In this document: positions 1-8,479 of the stretch, piece after piece
How positions within the stretch are numbered: position 1 is the stretch's first letter
How the letters are laid out: every line of letters starts with the position of its first letter
NCBI GenBank assembly: GCA_017619355.1
Contig: JAFZSO010000016.1
Span: 1-64,000, forward strand
Reading direction: 5' to 3'
Source: Muribaculaceae bacterium
GTDB taxonomy: Bacteria; Bacteroidota; Bacteroidia; Bacteroidales; Muribaculaceae
DNA: 64,000 bases
Translations under genes and position numbers: made by a program
The notes under the pieces: generated by a model
What the model was told of the DNA's origin: nothing
The model's input: the letters and a program-made list of their open reading frames with translations, nothing else
The model's database searches: none

Positions 1-669
1 CTTGCACTGGCCATAGACGTTGGTCTTCCACTCCTTGTGGTCTTCAAGAATCCACTTGCGCAGGGCGGGTTCCCACTTGTCGAGGGGCATGTACCAGTGC
101 TTGGTGTCCTTCATCACGGGCACATTGCCGGTGATGGCGCTGCGCGGGTTGATGAGGTCGGTGGCGTTGAGGCTGGTGCCGCAGGCCTCGCACTGGTCGC
201 CATAGGCTTTCTCGTTGCCGCAATGGGGGCAGGTGCCGGTCACATAGCGGTCGGCGAGGAACTGGTTGGCCTCCTCGTCGTAGAGGTGTTGCGTGGTCTT
301 CTCGATAAACTCGCCCTTATCGTAGAGCTTCTTGAAAAAGTCGCTTGCCGTGTGGCGGTGCATATCGCTGGTGGTGCGGCTATAGACATCGAACGAGATG
401 CCCAGCCCCGCCATTGAATCCTTAATGATTTTATGATAGCGGTCTACTATGTCTTGTGGGGTAACACCCTCTTTCTGAGCCTTGATTGTGATGGGCACGC
501 CATGCTCGTCGCTACCGCCAATCATGATCACATCATCGCCCTTGAGGCGCAGATAACGGGTGTAGATGTCGGCAGGAACATAGACTCCGGCCAGATGGCC
601 GATGTGAACGGGACCGTTGGCATAAGGGAGTGCCGTGGTCACCAAAGTGCGTTTATAGTTCTTTTCCAT
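1..669 (-). CDS. metG: Methionyl-tRNA synthetase, N-terminal part (runs off the window)
   Basis: Class I aminoacyl-tRNA synthetase that charges tRNA-Met with methionine in the cytoplasm. The 223 visible codons carry the class I HIGH signature (PVHIGHLAG, about residues 20-28), the SDEHG block after it, and a CPHCG...CEACG zinc knuckle near residues 148-163, an order typical of MetG. The start ATG is complementary to 667-669 and begins [19 protein letters not shown], as in other Bacteroidetes MetG proteins. The KMSKS loop, anticodon-binding domain and stop lie beyond position 1. A -7 promoter element (CAAAGGTA, 695-702) lies just upstream on the same strand. The identification is secure; the gene is incomplete only because the window ends. 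Confidence 0.96.
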   Translation of the reverse strand, partial: MEKNYKRTLVTTALPYANGPVHIGHLAGVYVPADIYTRYLRLKGDDVIMIGGSDEHGVPITIKAQKEGVTPQDIVDRYHKIIKDSMAGLGISFDVYSRTTSDMHRHTASDFFKKLYDKGEFIEKTTQHLYDEEANQFLADRYVTGTCPHCGNEKAYGDQCEACGTSLNATDLINPRSAITGNVPVMKDTKHWYMPLDKWEPALRKWILEDHKEWKTNVYGQCK

Positions 670-694
670 AATTAAGTAGTATCTTATTTTTTTG

Positions 695-702
695 CAAAGG
701 TA
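695..702 (-). promoter_or_regulatory. metG: Bacteroidetes -7 element before metG
   Basis: CAAAGGTA reads TACCTTTG on the minus strand, a match to TAnnTTTG, 26 bases upstream of the metG ATG. I see no good -33 partner at the usual distance. Confidence 0.5.
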
Positions 703-823
703 CTACTTTTTGTCGAATAACTGCTCAGGCTCAATAGAAAAACGCCAAAAGGCCGGGCTGATGATAGACCTAACAAGGGTTCTAAGGAGTTGAGGAGTTT
801 GGGAGAAAGGCGAGGGCTGGGGT

Positions 824-877
824 CGCCCTGCGGGCGGAAATTTTGCAAATGCGGTGGGTAGTTTTGCCCTGACGGGC
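824..877. other. Two GC-rich hairpins in the metG/BspA gap
   Basis: The 244-base gap 670-913 contains CGCCC-TGC-GGGCG (824-836) and GCCC-TGAC-GGGC (866-877). They lie downstream of the minus-strand BspA gene and could slow or end its transcript, but there is no clear T-run. A purine stretch of GAGTTGAG-like units lies at about 785-810. Confidence 0.3.
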
Positions 878-913
878 ACCGCGCCCCGGCCTGCGGCGTT
901 TCTTGTGCTTCAA

Positions 914-2185
914 TTAGTGTTCTCTCACCAATTGTCGTTCCATCCAGGGAGTGCCATCGAAGGCATCATCACCTATTTCTGCTTCTGGATTGCCTATGGT
1001 GACCGCGGTTAAGCCACTGCAACGACCAAAGGCACCACCGCCAATCTTCGTCACCGAGCTGGGAATGGTGACCGTGGTCAAATCACTGCAACCACAGAAG
1101 GCCGAGCCGCCAATCGTTGTTACCGAGTTGGGAATGGTGACCGTGGTCAAGCCGCTGCACCAAGTGAAGGCACAATCGCCAATCGTTGTCACCGAGTTGG
1201 GTATGGTCAGCGAGGTCAAGCCACTGCATCCATAGAAAGCAAAGTCGCCAATTTCTTTCACTGAATTAGGGATAATGGTACTCATGCACCCGGCAATTAG
1301 CATGCTAGTCTCAGTTTCTATTATCGCGTTACAATTGTTGCGGGAATCATATTTTGTGTTTCCACATTCTACTTTTATTGAGGTCAAACCGCTGCAATAA
1401 GCGAAAGCACCACAGCCAATCTTCGTCACCGAGCCGCCTATGGTGACCGAGGTCAAGCTATTGCAACTCTCGAAGACCCAATCGCCAATCGTTGTCACCG
1501 AGTTGGGAATGATGACCGAGGTCAAGCCTCTGCAATAAGTGAAGGCACGACCGCCAATCTTCGTCACCGATCTGCCTATGGTCAACGCGGTCAAGCCACT
1601 GCAACCAGCAAAGGCACGTTCGCCAATCGTTGTCACCGAATTGGGAATGGAGACTGCGGTCAATCCAGAGCAATTCTGGAAGGCCGATTCGCCAATCGTT
1701 GTCACCGAGTTGGGAATGGCGACCGCGGTCAAGCCTCTGCAATTAGCGAAGGCACTACCGCCAATCTTCGTCACCGAGCTGCCTATGGTCAGCGCGGTCA
1801 AGTCACTGCAACCAGCAAAGGCGCGTTCGCCAATCGTTGTCACCGAGTTGGGAATGGTGACCGTGGTCAAGCCGCTGCATTCATAGAAAGCACAACCGTC
1901 AATCGTTGTCACCGAGTTGGGAATGGCGATTGCGGTCAATCCCGTGCAATTCATGAAGGCGTTCTTTCCGATCTTGGTCACAGAGTAGGTTTTACCTTTA
2001 AATTTTACTATTGCAGGAATATTAACAGCGCCCGTGAAGCCTTCCTTTGTGTAAGCCACCGCCACGCTTTTCCCATCATTATTAATGCGGTAGCTGATGC
2101 CATTTGCGTTGAAACCTTGTGCAACCGCCGCTTGCGAGACACAAGCGAGCAATACAATGAGGAGAAAATTCATAAAAGTTTTCAT
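914..2185 (-). CDS. BspA-like leucine-rich-repeat surface protein (LRR_5)
   Basis: Secreted or surface-attached repeat protein of 423 residues. Residues 1-22 form a signal peptide (MKTFMNFLLIVLLACVSQ then AAVAQ). After a short N-terminal segment, most of the protein is about a dozen 23-residue LRR_5 repeats of the type GLTxVTIPNSVTTIGxxAFxxC, interrupted once near residues 270-300 by a YDSRNNCNAIIET insert that also appears twice in the BspA paralogue at 12420-13934. Members of this family can mediate adhesion or protein binding; the ligand here is unknown. It ends in a GTPWMERQ-type tail with no dockerin, Por-sorting or LPXTG signal visible. The 69-bp DNA periodicity keeps several antisense frames open, so overlapping ORFs are artefacts. 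It has its own promoter. Confidence 0.9.
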   Translation of the reverse strand: MKTFMNFLLIVLLACVSQAAVAQGFNANGISYRINNDGKSVAVAYTKEGFTGAVNIPAIVKFKGKTYSVTKIGKNAFMNCTGLTAIAIPNSVTTIDGCAFYECSGLTTVTIPNSVTTIGERAFAGCSDLTALTIGSSVTKIGGSAFANCRGLTAVAIPNSVTTIGESAFQNCSGLTAVSIPNSVTTIGERAFAGCSGLTALTIGRSVTKIGGRAFTYCRGLTSVIIPNSVTTIGDWVFESCNSLTSVTIGGSVTKIGCGAFAYCSGLTSIKVECGNTKYDSRNNCNAIIETETSMLIAGCMSTIIPNSVKEIGDFAFYGCSGLTSLTIPNSVTTIGDCAFTWCSGLTTVTIPNSVTTIGGSAFCGCSDLTTVTIPSSVTKIGGGAFGRCSGLTAVTIGNPEAEIGDDAFDGTPWMERQLVREH

Positions 2186-2270
2186 AGCGGTCCATTGTTT
2201 TTATCACGTTAATGTTTAATGCTATCCGTTGGCGGAATTAAGCGAACGCATATTTGATTCAATCTTGTTG

Positions 2271-2301
2271 CAAATTTAACTATTAAATGCTTATAATCAA
2301 A
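2271..2301 (-). promoter_or_regulatory. Promoter of the BspA-like gene
   Basis: -7 CAAATTTA (2271-2278; TAAATTTG on the minus strand) and -33 CAAA (2298-2301; TTTG) are separated by 19 bases. This is a full Bacteroidetes consensus about 85 bases upstream of the ATG. Confidence 0.7.
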
Positions 2302-2437
2302 AAAAACTAGCAATCAAGAAGCGGGAAAGAGGTGATTGGCATTTAATAGCTTTTTCAATTCACCTCTCTCCCACAGCAGTAAAGATTGGAATGGCTTTTT
2401 AATGCAAGCTACAATCGAATTGCTTGCGAAATAAATG

Positions 2438-3013
2438 TTAGAGGAGGTTGAGGGGGTCGGGTTGCCAATGGGGGATGGTGGAGAGGGCGGCGTGGTGGAA
2501 GGCGAAGGTGCCGTCGGCGGGTCGCACTACGCAACGGGCTGTTTTCAGGGCGGGTTGTGTACCAGCGGGTACCGAGATGAGCAGCAGGCGGTTGCCATGG
2601 TCGATGGCGGCAGGTCGGCAGGGGCCTGCACCGGTGTAGGGGTCGAGGGCGATCTGCGTCTCGTGCGAGTCGGGGGTGAGGAATCGGGTGACGGGACGCA
2701 GCCATGCTGTGAGTTGCCATTCCACGGGCCTGACGCACTGGGGTGGCACGGAGGCTGTGACAATGCCATTGTCGCCAGTGGTGAGGGTGACATCGCCTTT
2801 CACGTCTTTGACGGGCAGCCACTCGACGGGGGCGGTGGCGAGCAGATGGGCGTACCACTGCTGGATGTGCAGAGTGAGCAGGGCGTCAACGTCGATGCCG
2901 TCGTCGCGTTCTACAGAGCAGTCGCGCACAACAGGTTCAAGCCGCAGTTCTTTCTTCCACAGGGTGAGCATCTCGCTGGGCGTGAGATGCATGAATTGAT
3001 TGGTGTTTTCCAT
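2438..3013 (-). CDS. Hypothetical protein, function not recognised
   Basis: A 191-residue protein if started at MENTNQFMHLTPSEM (ATG complementary to 3011-3013). The frame is open for 28 more codons upstream, but that segment is not protein-like. There is no signal peptide or membrane segment. The N-terminal half is charged and helical in look (LTPSEMLTLWKKELRLEP, then a DGIDVDALL stretch). The second half is beta-rich and proline-rich, with text resembling a small carbohydrate-binding or phage-type fold, but I cannot assign a family. It is monocistronic between the BspA gene and a palindrome cluster. The long antisense frame on the plus strand at 2435-3028 is a shadow. The coding call rests on uninterrupted frame and protein-like composition. 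Confidence 0.65.
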   Translation of the reverse strand: MENTNQFMHLTPSEMLTLWKKELRLEPVVRDCSVERDDGIDVDALLTLHIQQWYAHLLATAPVEWLPVKDVKGDVTLTTGDNGIVTASVPPQCVRPVEWQLTAWLRPVTRFLTPDSHETQIALDPYTGAGPCRPAAIDHGNRLLLISVPAGTQPALKTARCVVRPADGTFAFHHAALSTIPHWQPDPLNLL

Positions 3014-3105
3014 GGTGATGTGTTTTGAGTTAAAGTTATTTATACTGATTGCAAAAATAACCGATGCCTTCATGGCTTTACTATGCCAAATACACATAAA
3101 GAAAA

Positions 3106-3131
3106 GGAGCGCAAGCCATTGCTCACGCTCC
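3106..3131 (-). terminator. Hairpin with T-rich tail on the minus strand
   Basis: GGAGCG (3106-3111) pairs with CGCTCC (3126-3131), with an inner AGC/GCT pair. On the minus strand it is followed by TTTTC. It could end transcripts from the 3289-3819 lipoprotein gene. Confidence 0.4.
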
Positions 3132-3180
3132 TATATCGTAATATTCGGGTTAGAAATTTGATACAATTCTGTCTTGACGG

Positions 3181-3277
3181 ATTGTGGCAATGATGCCACA
3201 ATGGCGGACAAGGCACGCCTTGTCCCTACGGCAGTCTGCTTAAGTTCTTGACAGTCCTAACGGACTTTTTACTGTCA
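3181..3277. repeat. Cluster of three palindromes (REP-like)
   Basis: Three inverted repeats stand in a row downstream of the lipoprotein stop: ATTGTGGCA/TGCCACAAT around ATGA (3181-3202), GGACAAGGC/GCCTTGTCC around AC (3206-3225), and AGTCC/GGACT around TAAC followed by TTTTT (3253-3270), the last enclosed by TGACAGT/ACTGTCA (3249-3277). The middle one resembles dispersed intergenic palindromes found in many Bacteroidetes. They may act as 3' mRNA stabilisers or terminators. Confidence 0.6.
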
Positions 3278-3288
3278 CTAATAGGTTT

Positions 3289-3819
3289 TTATTTGATGGT
3301 GAAGCTCTCGATGATGGCTTTCACATCGGGGTTGTCGAGGTCAAGTTTCTTCGACAGGGTGACATCGATCACGCCTTTGGGGCTCTGCGTCACGAAGGTT
3401 ATGCCATTGTCAGCATTGTCGTTCCAGATTAACTGCTTGTAGGTCTGTTCGCCAATTTTCAGGTCTTCGGCCTGGCGGCAGTCAGATGCGTTATTGTTAA
3501 GTATCTCGTCGATGTACTGCTGAGGTTCTGCGAAGTCTTCAAAAAGGGTGAAAGAAACATTTTCAAAGTCGCCCAGTTCGGTGCCGGGTTTCAGATTGAT
3601 CACGATGGTCTTCTCCGAGTCAACATTGCCCTTTTCCCAACCGGCAGGGATGTTGGCAATCTTGTAATAGTCGTTCTCGGCTACAGCTTCAGCTGCATCT
3701 TGGGCACTTACGCTGGTTTCAGCAGAAGCCGAACCCTCGGCCTTGTTTTCACTCTTGGCACACGCAACTAAGCCAGCGGCCACTACAGCCACAATAGCAA
3801 ATTGAAACAATTTCTTCAT
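3289..3819 (-). CDS. Small lipoprotein of unknown function
   Basis: A 176-residue predicted lipoprotein. The N-terminus MKKLFQFAIVAVVAAGLVAC carries a lipobox (LVAC, lipidated Cys20) followed by a low-complexity Glu/Ser/Ala linker (about residues 21-45). The mature domain (about 46-176) is a beta-rich single domain with ANIPAGW, TIVINLKPGTE and DVTLSKKLDLDNPD segments, and no enzymatic motif. It would be anchored in the outer or inner membrane facing the periplasm. It is a single gene with a -7 promoter element upstream and the palindrome cluster immediately downstream. Family not recognised. Confidence 0.8.
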   Translation of the reverse strand: MKKLFQFAIVAVVAAGLVACAKSENKAEGSASAETSVSAQDAAEAVAENDYYKIANIPAGWEKGNVDSEKTIVINLKPGTELGDFENVSFTLFEDFAEPQQYIDEILNNNASDCRQAEDLKIGEQTYKQLIWNDNADNGITFVTQSPKGVIDVTLSKKLDLDNPDVKAIIESFTIK

Positions 3820-3863
3820 TTTTTTCTTGATTAAGTTAATAGATTATGTTGTTAATTGTATCG

Positions 3864-3895
3864 CAAAGATAAGTGTTTTTCTTGTATATAGGCAA
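3864..3895 (-). promoter_or_regulatory. Probable promoter of the 3289-3819 lipoprotein
   Basis: -7 CAAAGATA (3864-3871; TATCTTTG on the minus strand) and a minimal -33 CAA (3893-3895), 21 bases apart. Confidence 0.5.
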
Positions 3896-3929
3896 TTTTT
3901 GTACCAAAAAAACATTGTGGGCGTGTGGG

Positions 3930-4565
3930 TTAGAGCAGGCCTTGCTCTACGCGGACGCAGATGCGCTCGATGAGGGCGTCGTTCTTGTCCTTTTGCGGGC
4001 GGTACTCCGCCTTGAGGTTCACGCCGAAGAAGCGTCCGAAGGTCTGCCAGAAACCGGCTCTGAAGGTGCCCATGAATGCCTTGACAATGTTGTAGGAGTT
4101 CTGATTGGTCTCGCGGTTGACGAGTTTGATCATGATTTTACCCTGGTTCTTGGTGAACTTCTTCATGATGGGCTTGTACTGGGCATAAAGTTGTTTCTCA
4201 AACTTTTTGAGATAGGCATCCTTCTCCTTCTTGGTCTCGAAGGTCTGCAGGTACTCATAGGTTTCCTGCAAGGTGCGGTTGATGAGTTTGGCGTAGGGCA
4301 AAGTTTTCTTCACATCACGCACGGTTTTCCAGTAGAATTCCTCGTCTTTCTTGTTGCGGAAACGCTCATTGGGGTAAACAATGATGGGGTTCATCACAAT
4401 CCACATGGTGGTGTCGCCAGTGAGCGGGTCAATGTCGTGATACATGCCGTGGTACACGCTCCTGATGGGCGAGAGCTGGCTCTCGTCGATGGTCAAAGCC
4501 TCGTTCTGCGCAGCAACCTGCACAGCCACAAAAGCAAGAAATATGACCACGAGCCAATGTTTCAT
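3930..4565 (-). CDS. DUF4294 family exported protein
   Basis: A 211-residue exported protein with signal peptide MKHWLVVIFLAFVAVQVAAQ. The mature part matches the Bacteroidetes DUF4294 family in layout: a GMYHDIDPLTGDTTMWIVMNPI opening, a FRNKKDEEFYWKTVRDVKKTLPYAK block, a long charged helix (ETKKEKDAYLKKFEKQL), and a NRETNQNSYNIVKAFMGTFRAGFWQ block near the C-terminus. The function of this family is not established; periplasmic location is likely. It is a single gene between the lipoprotein and the beta-barrel gene, with a -7 element (CAAAAGTA, 4591-4598) upstream. Confidence 0.82.
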   Translation of the reverse strand: MKHWLVVIFLAFVAVQVAAQNEALTIDESQLSPIRSVYHGMYHDIDPLTGDTTMWIVMNPIIVYPNERFRNKKDEEFYWKTVRDVKKTLPYAKLINRTLQETYEYLQTFETKKEKDAYLKKFEKQLYAQYKPIMKKFTKNQGKIMIKLVNRETNQNSYNIVKAFMGTFRAGFWQTFGRFFGVNLKAEYRPQKDKNDALIERICVRVEQGLL

Positions 4566-4590
4566 GATTCAAGTGAATGAATTACGGCGA

Positions 4591-4598
4591 CAAAAGTA
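4591..4598 (-). promoter_or_regulatory. -7 element before the DUF4294 gene
   Basis: CAAAAGTA reads TACTTTTG on the minus strand, 26 bases upstream of the start codon. No clear -33 element. Confidence 0.4.
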
Positions 4599-4673
4599 GG
4601 ATAAACTTTTTAAAAAGAGTATTAAATGTGTATTAATTGTGCTTAAAAATACCATTTTGACGCCTATCGTGGG

Positions 4674-5411
4674 TCAGAAGCCGAGTGACTGGAGCAGACC
4701 CAAGTAGCTCACGGTAGCACCCACCAGGCAGCCGCGGGTCGAGGGCACGCTCTTGCTGTGCTTGAGACCAGCCACGAAGGGGGTGATGCGAATCGACGAG
4801 GTGAAACGCTTGCTGCCGTTGCCCAGGAAAGGCTTGTCGGTGATGGTGGTGTGGAGCCTGATGTCGAAGTCGATGCTGGCAATCCAGCTGGTGTGGCTGA
4901 AGCGCGCCTTATCGACGCCCGTCACGCGGAACTGATCCTGATCGTTATCGTCCTTGCTCCATTCCAGGTTGTTCACGTCCCAGCTATAGCGCGACATGAC
5001 GAAACCCACATTAGGAGTGACCGAGAGCCTGTGCCCGTGGTAGATGCGGTAGCCAGCCTGCACGCTCCACAGCAGCAGCGAGGCGTCGGCATGGGCGTTG
5101 TCTTGTGCAGGAAATCCCGCGTCGTCGTAGGCCGCAAAAATGTTGCGGTTCTTGAACGAGGGTTGGCCATAGGCAACATCGGTCTTGAGCCGGAAATTCT
5201 GGTAAGCGCCGGTCAGGCCTATCTGGAACAGGGCGCTGCCCTTGAAGTTGTCGGCCACGCTACCCGTGGGAAAAGCCGCACCCACACCGCCATACACGCC
5301 ATAGGTGAAGTCGCTGGGGGTTGCATTGCTGTCATAGTCCTGGGCTTGCGTGGGCATAGCCGCCAAGGCAAGGATGCACACGCACATCAGTATTTTGATT
5401 GTTTTCATCAT
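4674..5411 (-). CDS. Outer-membrane beta-barrel protein (porin-like, PorT/OMP family type)
   Basis: A 245-residue exported protein. Two adjacent ATG codons start it (5411 or 5408), followed by a signal peptide ending near AMPTQAQ. The mature sequence alternates polar and hydrophobic residues in strand-like stretches (GVYGGVGAAFPTG, FQIGLTGAYQNFRLKTDVAYG, WSVQAGYRIYHGHRLSVTPN, WIASIDFDIRLHTTI) and ends with an aromatic residue (LGLLQSLGF), as expected for an outer-membrane beta-barrel. It resembles small outer-membrane proteins of Bacteroidales rather than a TonB-dependent receptor. The role is unknown; it could be structural or a small porin. A -7 element lies at 5434-5441. Confidence 0.75.
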   Translation of the reverse strand: MMKTIKILMCVCILALAAMPTQAQDYDSNATPSDFTYGVYGGVGAAFPTGSVADNFKGSALFQIGLTGAYQNFRLKTDVAYGQPSFKNRNIFAAYDDAGFPAQDNAHADASLLLWSVQAGYRIYHGHRLSVTPNVGFVMSRYSWDVNNLEWSKDDNDQDQFRVTGVDKARFSHTSWIASIDFDIRLHTTITDKPFLGNGSKRFTSSIRITPFVAGLKHSKSVPSTRGCLVGATVSYLGLLQSLGF

Positions 5412-5433
5412 CTTTGTAGAACATTTAGGGAGG

Positions 5434-5441
5434 CAAAGTTA
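5434..5441 (-). promoter_or_regulatory. -7 element before the beta-barrel gene
   Basis: CAAAGTTA reads TAACTTTG on the minus strand, 23 bases upstream of the start. No -33 partner recognised. Confidence 0.4.
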
Positions 5442-5561
5442 CACATTAATTGTGAAATGGTTGTGTGGCGAGGTCAGTTTTCGCAAAAGAGGTTTGTAAT
5501 TTTTTTTGGAAATTGGTAGATATTTCTTGAAAATGTGTTTTTATTTCTCATTTTTTTTCAC

Positions 5562-5569
5562 TAATTTTG
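5562..5569 (+). promoter_or_regulatory. -7 element before the multidomain secreted protein gene
   Basis: TAATTTTG, 66 bases upstream of the ATG at 5636. A weak -33 candidate (GTGTTT) lies near 5535-5540. The AT-rich leader suits this clade. Confidence 0.5.
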
Positions 5570-5635
5570 CCACATACTATGCACTTAACTCTTTTTTATA
5601 TTAACTTAATTTATTAACTTAAAACCAACAGATTT

Positions 5636-8479
5636 ATGAAGAAACTACTATCGTTTTTCATGCTGTTCACGCTCTTTTTCAGTGTTGGAAGGGCTGAAGC
5701 GGTGATGTATAGTATGACACCAGATACTGCAAGTACTGGTTTAACGAATACTGCTTATATCACCTCGATGACTGAATTCACCATTAATGGGGTGAGTTGG
5801 AAAATGAACCAATGGAATCCAACGACTCTTCAGGTAAAGACTAATCAGAGTTCTGCTGCTTCCGAATTCAGGTTCTATAATACCAGTGCATTCCCTGGGA
5901 GAATCGCTAAGGTCGTTATCACATTCAAGACTTTGAATGTAACAGATGCTACTAAACTAATGTTTTTAGGAGGGGAGTCTGAAGTTACAGCAACAACCGG
6001 TGGAACAGCGGGAACTTGGGATGCAGACAGTTTGACCTTGACTTGGGAACCTGCGTCAACTACTGATTACACTTTCTTTGCATTCTATCAGAATGGGAAG
6101 GCCGCATCAGGGACCAACTACTTAGCCGAAGCAGATGCAATCGTTGTCACTTATGAAACGGAATACACGCCTGCTAAGAAGCTGTATCTGACAGGTACAT
6201 TTAACAACTGGAACACCACTGCTGACGAGATGACGCTGGGTGCCGACGGCAAGTACACCATCACGATGGCGCTTGCAGCCGAGGCTCGCGTGAAATTCAT
6301 TGACGACAGCGAGAACTGGTATGGCGCCCCTGCTGCAGCCAATACTTACTACTGGCTGACTCAGGACCAGGTGGGCGAGACCATCACCATAGGTGTTGGC
6401 AATGGCTATGAGGACATCTACTTCCCGGTGGCTGGCGAATGGACCTTCAGCGTTGACCTTGAGAATGAAGAGGTGATTATCACAGGCCAATGGCCCGGCA
6501 CTTATGAGACGGTAACCATTCCTTACACTGAGTCGCTCGTCAGCAACATCGGCAAATTTGTTGTTGAGAATGTGGAAATGGGTGGTCTCGAGACCATCTG
6601 GCAGTCGAACAGCTATGGACTGACAGGCAATGGCCATAACTGTACTAGCCATGTCGAGAGCTGGTGCTTAAGCCCGCTGATTGATGCCAGCAGTGTGGGT
6701 GGTGTTACGCTCACCTTTGATGAAAATGCACGCTACTTTGCTGAAGAAAACTTTGCTACGGAGGCTACTCTTTGGGTGCGTGAAGGAGCTAATGGCGAAT
6801 GGGCAGCAGTCACCATCCCCAATCATGTGATTGCAACCAGCAATAGTTTCGCTAATGTGGGTAACATCGACCTCAGCGCATACGCAGGCAAGGTGTTCCA
6901 GCTTGGTTTCAAGTATGTGGCCGACACCGCAGCTCAGGGTCGCTGGGAAATCAAGAACCTGAAGGTGACCGAGGCTGCCGCTCAGACCCCCCAAGTTGCT
7001 ACTGTGGCTGGAATCAAGACTTCTACTGGAACATTTGAGTTCACGGGAACCTCTCTCGTTGCTACTGCACAGAAGGGCAGCTACCTGTATGCACAAGATG
7101 CAACGGGTGGTATCCTTATCTACGGCAGTGTGGGCCAGACTTACAAACTAGGCGAAATCATTCCTGCCGGCTTTACAGGTGAAAAATCTGAATTCCATGG
7201 AGCACCTCAAGTAGGCAGTCCTGCTGGGTTCACTGCTGCAACCGACAGTGTTGAGGTAACTCCTAAAGAGTTTGCTGTAGCCGACTTCAATCTCGACAAC
7301 TTTGGCATTTATGGCGTGGTGCGTGGCGCTACTGTGAACGGCAACACCATTACCTTTGCTGACAATACTTTCGCTACCTATACTACATTTGAAAGTGTTC
7401 CGACCGATGCTTCGGGTAAGACTTATGATGTGTATGGTATCATGGGTTGGCGCGATGGCGTTCAGTTCCTGCCCATTGAGTATGTGGCAATGACTACTAC
7501 CAACCATGCTGCTCCCACTATCACACTTAAACCTGAGAAGGATATATACTTTGTAGGTGACGAGGTGACTGTAATCTTCTCGAGCGAAGAGACTGGTGTG
7601 AACATTGGTTATGATATTACCGATGCCGAGACCTTCCCCGAGAATTATTGTGTACCCATTACTAATGGCGACAGCATTACTGTAACTGCCAATGAGCCCA
7701 AGACTGTGACTGTGCGTGCATATGCTTATGGTTATGAAGAGAATGATCCTCTTGGCAACAGCGAAGTGGTGACTAAGGAAATCGTCTTCAACGAAATTCC
7801 TGTACCTGGCGACAAATATGAGCTTGTGACTGATTCAACCCAGATTGCTGCCGACAACGAGTATGTGCTGGTTTACACCAAGGGAGATGTGGTAAAGGCC
7901 ATGGGTGGTCCTGCTCAAACCACTGGCGCACCATTCCGCAGTGCGGTTGATGCAGGTGTTACCGAATTTACTCTTGAGGATGGAGTTGTGACTCTTATGA
8001 GTACAACTACTGTGACTCCGTTCGTTCTGGTAACTGCTAAAGAAAACCGCTTCTACATCAAGATTGATGGCAAAAACTATCTCTACTGGAGTGCTGGTAA
8101 CAGTGTTGAAAGTGGTAACGATGGCGACGAAATGCTTCTGACACTTGATGCTGATGGTAATATCCAGATTCAAGACTATAGCGCATGGGAAGCACGCTAC
8201 TTGCAGTATAATGAAAGTTCACCTCGTTACGCATTCTACAAGGGCACTCAGAAGAATGCTAAGCTCTATGTGAAGATGGAAGCTCCCGCTGGCATGCCTG
8301 GCGACGCCAACAACGACGGCAAGGTGGATGTGAACGACGTGACCACAGTGATCAACTACATCCTGGGTAAGAATCCCGATCCGTTCAACTTCGACAACGC
8401 TAACATAAACGGTGACGATGCTGTGGACGTGATGGATGTGACTCTTATCATCGACATCATTCTGCACCCCAATAGCTAA
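5636..8479 (+). CDS. Large multidomain secreted protein with dockerin-like tail
   Basis: A 947-residue exported protein with signal peptide MKKLLSFFMLFTLFFSVGRAEA. Modules readable in order: an N-terminal beta domain (about 25-175); a glycogen/starch-binding-like domain (182-285; KLYLTGTFNNWNT as in SusE/SusF-type or CBM48-like folds); a choice-of-anchor-J-like beta-sandwich (about 288-450); an OB-fold-like domain (455-620; GSYLYAQDATGGILIYG); a CHB_HEX_C-like Ig domain (about 627-721); another beta domain (725-883); and a dockerin-like pair of calcium loops (about 887-947; GDANNDGKVDVNDVTTVINY and NINGDDAVDVMDVTLIIDII). No catalytic domain is recognised, so glycan binding or scaffolding at the cell surface is inferred. 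Monocistronic, with a strong terminator after it. Confidence 0.82.
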   Translation: MKKLLSFFMLFTLFFSVGRAEAVMYSMTPDTASTGLTNTAYITSMTEFTINGVSWKMNQWNPTTLQVKTNQSSAASEFRFYNTSAFPGRIAKVVITFKTLNVTDATKLMFLGGESEVTATTGGTAGTWDADSLTLTWEPASTTDYTFFAFYQNGKAASGTNYLAEADAIVVTYETEYTPAKKLYLTGTFNNWNTTADEMTLGADGKYTITMALAAEARVKFIDDSENWYGAPAAANTYYWLTQDQVGETITIGVGNGYEDIYFPVAGEWTFSVDLENEEVIITGQWPGTYETVTIPYTESLVSNIGKFVVENVEMGGLETIWQSNSYGLTGNGHNCTSHVESWCLSPLIDASSVGGVTLTFDENARYFAEENFATEATLWVREGANGEWAAVTIPNHVIATSNSFANVGNIDLSAYAGKVFQLGFKYVADTAAQGRWEIKNLKVTEAAAQTPQVATVAGIKTSTGTFEFTGTSLVATAQKGSYLYAQDATGGILIYGSVGQTYKLGEIIPAGFTGEKSEFHGAPQVGSPAGFTAATDSVEVTPKEFAVADFNLDNFGIYGVVRGATVNGNTITFADNTFATYTTFESVPTDASGKTYDVYGIMGWRDGVQFLPIEYVAMTTTNHAAPTITLKPEKDIYFVGDEVTVIFSSEETGVNIGYDITDAETFPENYCVPITNGDSITVTANEPKTVTVRAYAYGYEENDPLGNSEVVTKEIVFNEIPVPGDKYELVTDSTQIAADNEYVLVYTKGDVVKAMGGPAQTTGAPFRSAVDAGVTEFTLEDGVVTLMSTTTVTPFVLVTAKENRFYIKIDGKNYLYWSAGNSVESGNDGDEMLLTLDADGNIQIQDYSAWEARYLQYNESSPRYAFYKGTQKNAKLYVKMEAPAGMPGDANNDGKVDVNDVTTVINYILGKNPDPFNFDNANINGDDAVDVMDVTLIIDIILHPNS

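Noticed and set aside
951-1886. Plus-strand and second minus-strand ORFs inside the BspA-like gene
   Set aside because: The 69-bp coding repeat keeps alternative frames open by periodicity; the real frame has a signal peptide and canonical LRR_5 repeats.
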